Shown here piece by piece: positions 58,510-64,000 of a stretch of 64,000 nucleotides of DNA. The translations under genes and the position numbers were made by a program. The stretch is from Tetracentron sinense (lineage: Eukaryota > Streptophyta > Magnoliopsida > Trochodendrales > Trochodendraceae), in assembly GCA_015143295.1 (NCBI GenBank), contig CM026568.1, forward strand, positions 35,038,441 through 35,102,440, read 5' to 3'. The notes beneath the pieces were generated by a model. The model had not been told where the DNA came from, made no database searches, and saw nothing but the letters and a program-made list of their open reading frames with translations. The number at the start of each line of letters is the position of its first letter. Within the stretch, counting starts at the first letter, position 1.

Positions 58510-59302
58510 CTACAGAAAATAACCCAATAAGTGGCTCATTTTTCTTTTGAAATTTATAACGAAGAGACAGAGATTAAAAAAAACATCAAATCTTAAAGGG
58601 ACTGAGAAGATTACACGTCTGGATAATTCTTACACAAACTAATCAAATGTGGAAACAAACCTATTACAACATACAATTTTTCTATCTGCAAACAATAACT
58701 AAACATCATAAAGGACACTCACACTCCAATCAGCTAAAAAAGAAAAATGAGTTTTCATTTCAGGGCTTCCAAAGTATTGGGGATACCTTTGGGCTGCTGA
58801 TCAACCTTCCAATAACCACTAAGAAGAAGTTAGAGCAAAGAAACATAAATCTGTATTATTATTATTTTTTTTTAAATGAAATGGTGAGGTGAAAGCTTGA
58901 ATCTGCAGTCTTTGTCCCATGTATGTTTCCAGAACATATTGGACTGGAAAACGATTCTCTCTCCATGCATCATTAACAGTTAAATTACAAGTAACTGAAA
59001 GGAAAATTTAGGAAGAAAAATCCATGTCCCAATGCATCACACTAAGGGAGATCATAACAGCAAATCCCAAGAATGAAAAGGAAAAGGAAAGATCCAAGAA
59101 GAATTCTGTATAGCTCAAAGATTTAATTGTACGAGAGAAAATAATCAAAAGAAGAAGAAAATTGTGACATTTTCTACATGGATACTGGCAAAATTTTGCA
59201 TATTTGGCTACCACTTCCCAAGATGTAAGGAAATCTGATGAATTTAATGTCAAAAATAGCCTAATCAACCAGGAGTTGCTAATATTGAGACCACTCCACG
59301 AG
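58510..59302. other. Intron or upstream sequence of CAMTA4, no exon seen
   Basis: An acceptor at 58510-58511 on the minus strand opens the first visible CAMTA4 exon. Nothing upstream on the minus strand resembles CG-1 domain coding sequence. An 86-codon minus-strand frame at 59008-59268 has no recognised content. Confidence 0.45.
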
Positions 59303-60509
59303 CAAGGTTCTAAATGTCGATATCACTCGACATGACGAGCCGCGGGAAAAAGATATATCAGAGATATATCGTTTATCGGTATTTTTGAAAAAATGGCAAA
59401 AAAAATAATGACAAAACATGGAATTTTGCGATGAATCTTCAGGAAATGTTAGAATAGATGTTAATACCCTTCTTAGTTAAATAAGTTATATTATTTGGTC
59501 GATGTTCATATTACTAAATACATTATTTAGAATTATTAACTATTAATAATTATAATAAAACATTAGTAAAATTCATAACTAAATAAAATATTCATGAATT
59601 TCATGTATAATCTTTAAAAAAAAAAAGGCTTATATTACAATTCTAATACATTTTTTTTGGTGTATAGTATAAATCAATATTAATTTTTGTCATTAGGTGT
59701 ATAATATAATTTGGTGTATAATGTAAATCAATATTAGGCCTTATATTAAAATTTTAATACTTTTTTACATGACAATTAAAGAAGAATGTTTAATTATATA
59801 GGAGTGACCCTAGCATACCCTTGTTAGGGTTACTTAAGTTAAAACATAAGAGAAATATGTTTAATGACATAGGACTTGGAGTAACCCTAGCATACCCTTG
59901 TTAGGGTTACTTAGTTAAAAAACATAAGAGAATATGTTATTACATAGGGCTAGGAGTGATATTAGAATTCCCTTCTCAGGGACTTAGGGTTACTTAAGTT
60001 ACAAAATAAAAGGCTAAGCCTCATCGTATTTGCTGATATCAACAAAACCCAAAAAAAAAAAAGCTCAGACTGGGCTTGAAAAGGGAGAGAAAGAGCGGAG
60101 AGGGGATAACCTTGACGGCAATGGCTACAACCCACGGGCCCAAGGTGATGGTGACAACCCACAGTGACAGCGACAACCCACGGTGAGAGGTATGACCCTT
60201 TTGCCTCCCTCTTCTTCCCTCTTCTTTCTTCTCTACTCTCAATCATTTTTCCTTTTTTTTAAATCAAAGATTATGGAGTGAGGACTGATTTCAGTCTGTG
60301 ATTTTTCTTTCGTTTTTCTGGATGATGCATGTGCATTTGCAAAAAAAAAAAAGGAAAACAATTAATTTTTTACATATTTAGTCGACATCTCCAATATCTC
60401 CCGCCATGGTGTAATTTTTCCCCAATAGTGTATATCTATACATCGGTGACCATCGATATCAAAAAATATCGGCGATATATCGCCAATATTATCGAAATTT
60501 CGAACCTTG
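59303..60509. mobile_element. hAT-type non-autonomous transposon, 1207 bp
   Basis: Flanked by perfect 8-bp duplications tccacgag at 59295-59302 and 60510-60517. Terminal inverted repeats are CAAGGTTCTAAATGTCGATA and CAAGGTTCGAAATTTCGATA. Subterminal regions carry GATATATC and CGATATATCG palindromes at both ends. The interior holds a duplicated phrase 'gtgaccctagcatacccttgttagggttac' type segment (about 59805-59915) and no transposase. It belongs to the same family as the 2.4-kb element in the CAMTA4 intron. Confidence 0.9.
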
Positions 60510-60850
60510 TCCACGAGTCTCAAACTAATATGAAGAAGGAAAAGGGTATGCATCAAATAAAACAATAGAAACTATCTAACCAATGATTTATATGTTCCCA
60601 TGGTATCCATGCAAGCAGCTGGACCTATGAATCTCACTAAGGAGATAATATATGACAGATAGACCAAGGAATGAACAACTTTGACCATCCCAACCTACAA
60701 AGTTTTCTCAAATATTAGCCCCCTAAAGACTGCGATATGGTCAAGCATTCAATAGGGTCATTTGGACTAGAGATACTTAGTCGGACATAGAGTGCTAAAT
60801 TCCACCACTCTGCACCTATATACTTGTATGTCGTTGATAGACCATAATTA
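60510..60850. other. Short spacer, no gene seen
   Basis: Between the hAT element and the minisatellite. No exon recognised. Confidence 0.5.
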
Positions 60851-62757
60851 TGGTCGTCTTAGATAGGAGCAAAGTGCAGAGATCAGGAAAAAAATGGTTC
60901 GTTGGCTAATTATCGTTCAGGAATGGAGCAAACTGTCAAGATCGGGCAAAATGGTTCAATAGCCAATCTTTCTCTTGGACAAGAGCAAAGTGTCGAGATC
61001 AAGCAAAATGGTTTGTTAGCCAATTTTCGTCCAGGACAGGAGCAAACTATCGAGATCGAGCAAAATGGTTTGGTGGCCAATCTTCGTCTAGGACAGAAGC
61101 AAACTGTGTAAATAAAGCAAAATGGTTCGATGGCCAATCTTTGGCTTGAACACGAGCAAAGTGCCGAGATCGAGCAAAATGTTTCATTGGCTTGTTCAGG
61201 ATAGGAGCAAACTGCTGAGATCGAGCAAAATGGTTCATTGACCAATCTTCATCGAGGATAGGAGCATAGTGCCGACATCAAGCAAAATGGTTCGTTGGCC
61301 AATCTTTGTCTAGGACAGGAGCAAAGTGCCGAGATCGAGCAAAATGGTTTGAAGGCCAATCTTCGTCAAGGACAGGAGCAAACTGCAAAGTGACGAGATT
61401 GAGCAAAATGGTTCGATGGCTAATCTTTGTCCCGGATAGGAGCAAAGCGCCGAGATCGAGCAAAATGGTTCATTGGTCAATCTTTGTCCAAGACAAGAGC
61501 AAACTGTCAAGAACGAGCAAAATGGCTTGTTCGTTAATCTTCGTCCATGACAGGAGCGAAGTGCAAAGATCGAGCAAAATGGTTCGAAGGCCAATCTTCG
61601 TCAATGACAAGAGCAAAGGGCCGAGATCGAGCAAAATGGTTTGTTAACCAATCTTCGTCCAGGACAGGAGCAAAGTGCCGAGATCGAGAAAATGGTTCGT
61701 TGGCCAATCTTCGTCAAAGAGGGAAGTAAACTGCCGAAATCGAGCAAAATGGTTCGATGACCAATCTTTGTCCTGGATAGGAGCAAAGTGCCGAGATCGA
61801 GCAAAATGGTTCATTAGCTAATCTTCATCTAGGACAGGTGCAAAGTTCCAAGATCGAGGAAAATGGTTCATCGGCTAATCTTCGTCCTAGACGGGAGTAA
61901 GATGTCGAGATTGAGCAAAATGGTTCGCGTTGGCTAATCTTCGCCCAGGACAAGAGCAAAGTACCGAAATCAAGCAAAATGGTTCGTTGGCCAATCTTTG
62001 TCCAAGATAGGAGCAAAGTGTTAAAATCAAGCAAAATGGTTCGTTGGCCAATCTTCGTTCAAGACAGGAGTAAACTGCTGAGATCGAGCAAAATGGTTCG
62101 TTGGCCAATCTTCGCCTAGGACAAGAGCAAACTGCCGAGATAGAACAAAATGGTTTGATGGTCAATCTTTGTACTGGACAGGAGCAAAGGGCCAAGATCA
62201 AGCAAAGCTGCAAAATGGTTCGTTGTTTAATTTTCGTTTAGAAATGGAGCAAACTGCTGAGATCAAGCAAAATGGTTCAAAGGCCAATCTTTGTCCTCGA
62301 TAGGAGCAAAGTGCCGAGATCAAGCAAAATGTTTTGTTGGCCAATCTTCGTCTAGGATAGGAGCAACCTGTCGAGATCGAGCAAAATGGTTTGGTGGTCA
62401 ATCTTCGTCCAAGACATGAACAAACTGTCTATAGAGCAAAATGATTTGATGACCAATCTTCGTCCTAGACAGGAGCAAATCACCAAGATCGAGCAAAATG
62501 GTTCAAAGGGCAATCTTCGTTAAGGACAAAAGCAAAATGCCAAAATCTAGCAAAATGGTTTGATGGCCAATCTTCGCCCTAGACATGAGCAAAGTGCCAA
62601 AATCAAGCAAAATTGGTGGCCAATCTTTTGTCCTGGAAAGGAGAAAAGTACCAAGATTGAGAAAAGGTATGGTGCCCAATCTTAGTCCAGGACATGAGCA
62701 AACTATCGAGATTGAGCAAAATGGTTCAATGGCCAATTTTCATCCTGTTTAGGAGCA
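60851..62757 (+). repeat. 57-bp minisatellite, about 33 degenerate units
   Basis: The unit is roughly gttcgttggccaatcttcgt followed by ccaggacaggagcaaagtgc and cgagatcgagcaaaatg, 57 bp. Units differ by about 10-20 percent and by occasional small indels (for example short units near 61195, 62437 and 62610). As 57 is 19 codons, frames stay open through several units on both strands. On plus this gives repeats of the form NGSLANLRPGQEQSAEIEQ; on minus a cysteine-rich FCSISALCSCPGRRLANEP. No initiating context, conserved stop or flanking exon supports translation, so I treat it as non-coding satellite. Confidence 0.92.
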
Positions 62758-62985
62758 AGAGTGTAAGAAAGCCAAAAATTCATCATCATCATCAATTCCT
62801 TATCCCAAAATTTAGGGTCAGCAACGTGAATCTGTTTTGCCACTCCACTCTATTAAAAGAACCAAAGTACAAAGAAAAACAAATCAAATCATCCATAGGT
62901 ATCATGTTTGTACTTCACATCCAAATGTCATGCCTAATTAGAAGTAAAATAACCAACCAAAAAAAAAGGTATGATCCATAGTTGT
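62758..62985. other. Short spacer, no gene seen
   Basis: AT-rich sequence between minisatellite and the inverted-repeat element at the right edge. Confidence 0.5.
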
Positions 62986-62987
62986 TA

Positions 62988-63075
62988 AAGGCATCGCCTC
63001 AGGCGGTCGCCTAGGCAACCAAGCGCTCTGCTGGGCTCCGGCAATTGGCCGCCTCAGGCGGTCATTATTAAAAAA

Positions 63076-63113
<38 letters not shown>

Positions 63114-64000
63114 TTATTGTTTAAGGATATAAAAATTTATTTAATTTGAATATGATTGTTCAATAAATAAAAACATATACTATTTTATATACTTCTCATG
63201 TCTTTTACAATATAATATGTTAGGATTTGTATATCCAACAAATTTTTTTTGCAGATATAAGAAGAAAGAAGAGACGAACGGTGTTAAATATGTTTTTATA
63301 ATGTTAATTTGTTCTCTCTCTCAATGAGTGGACCAATTGGTCTCTCCCCCTCTAAGTGGACCATATAGTCTCCATTTGTTTGTTTTTTTTTCCATGGTTG
63401 TTAAATTGCAGCTAGCTCAGATGGCCCAATAACAAATTAAGAGCCTTTAAATGCCTCAAATTCCTTCTAGGATCCCCCCCCCCCAAACTCTCATAAACTC
63501 CTTTAATGAGGTCTTCTATAATTAAAATAAGTGCAAACCCTATAGTTATATATTTTACTTATCAATATTATTTTTATTACTTATCTCAAGTATAATCGAG
63601 GAAAAGAAATAAATGAGAGTAACAGGTACGACACCTCCCTCCCCTGTTCAGCATCGCATTTGACTGTCGGGCTATTTTTTACTTTTTATTTAGTCTTATA
63701 TTCTCTCTCCTCTCCCCCCTCTCTCTTTCCTATTGGGTTGTCTATGTTTTATCCATCATAATCACTCTCTCTCCCCTTTCAATAGTCATTGTAGACTGAA
63801 TTTTTATTTCATTTTTTTCCAATACTTGAAATTTTCATTTATTATTCTTAGAAACTGTCTCTAACGATGGTTCTATCAAAGTGTATCATGACAATGGTGT
63901 AATTTATATGAATGTAGGGTCTCTTATAAAAGAAAATGCATCATACATAGATTTCATATTAGGGGGAATTTCTGCAACAAAAAGTTCATCAGGCGATGCC
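62988..64000. mobile_element. Inverted-repeat element running to or past the window end
   Basis: The left end has AAAGGCATCGCCTCAGGCGG followed by further GCCTAGGC and GCCTCAGGCGG motifs. The last bases of the window (catcaggcgatgcc) read GGCATCGCCTGATG in reverse complement, matching the left end. A (TA)n tract lies at about 63078-63108. Positions 63110-63980 are AT-rich and pyrimidine-rich with no coding sequence. The right boundary and target duplication cannot be seen. Confidence 0.5.

Noticed and set aside
61306-61647. A 113-codon frame of 19-residue repeats, and minus-strand cysteine-rich frames such as 60910-61245
   Set aside because: They are by-products of the 57-bp minisatellite period. 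Frames shift between units and no start, stop or exon context is conserved. Kept as a finding, not as a gene.

Overview
The window is nuclear DNA of a flowering plant, probably a eudicot with long introns. It holds four clear plant genes with GT-AG introns, plus LTR retrotransposons, LINE relics, hAT-type MITEs, SINE-like copies, AT-rich spacers and microsatellites. No bacterial, organellar or viral gene set is present. I cannot name the species.

Layout. Positions 1-4726 are AT-rich spacer with a possible 3' gene end at the left edge, an inverted-repeat MITE and a Helitron-like 3' terminus. Positions 4727-14502 are a complete but decayed minus-strand Ty3/gypsy chromovirus with 2.44-kb LTRs. 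Positions 14503-19990 are spacer with a TRIM retrotransposon (15693-16493) and a SINE-like copy. Positions 20775-27193 (+) encode a cytokinin-receptor histidine kinase, AHK3 type, whose ten exons rebuild a 1037-residue protein. Positions 27194-31565 are spacer with MITEs and three copies of a dispersed repeat. Positions 31681-38733 (+) are NTF2, 123 residues, split by a 6.7-kb intron loaded with LINE remains. Positions 39611-41808 (-) are a non-specific phospholipase C, NPC6 type, convergent with NTF2. Positions 41809-46125 are spacer with a LINE RNase H relic and a MITE. Positions 46126-58509 (-) are the 3' part of a CAMTA4-type calmodulin-binding transcription activator; its DNA-binding CG-1 exons are not in the window. 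Positions 58510-64000 hold a 1.2-kb hAT element with a perfect 8-bp target duplication, a 57-bp minisatellite of about 33 units, and one end of another inverted-repeat element.

The four genes are not an operon or one pathway. They cover cytokinin perception (AHK3), Ran import (NTF2), lipid hydrolysis (NPC6) and calcium-responsive transcription (CAMTA4). AHK3 and NTF2 side by side recalls the Arabidopsis order, which I cite from memory. I found no undescribed multi-gene system. The most distinctive material is repeat architecture: nested hAT elements inside CAMTA4 introns, the 19-codon-periodic minisatellite, and CGATCG palindrome clusters in the gypsy LTRs. Exon borders were set by eye from splice dinucleotides, reading frame and family knowledge, and the summed frames close exactly.
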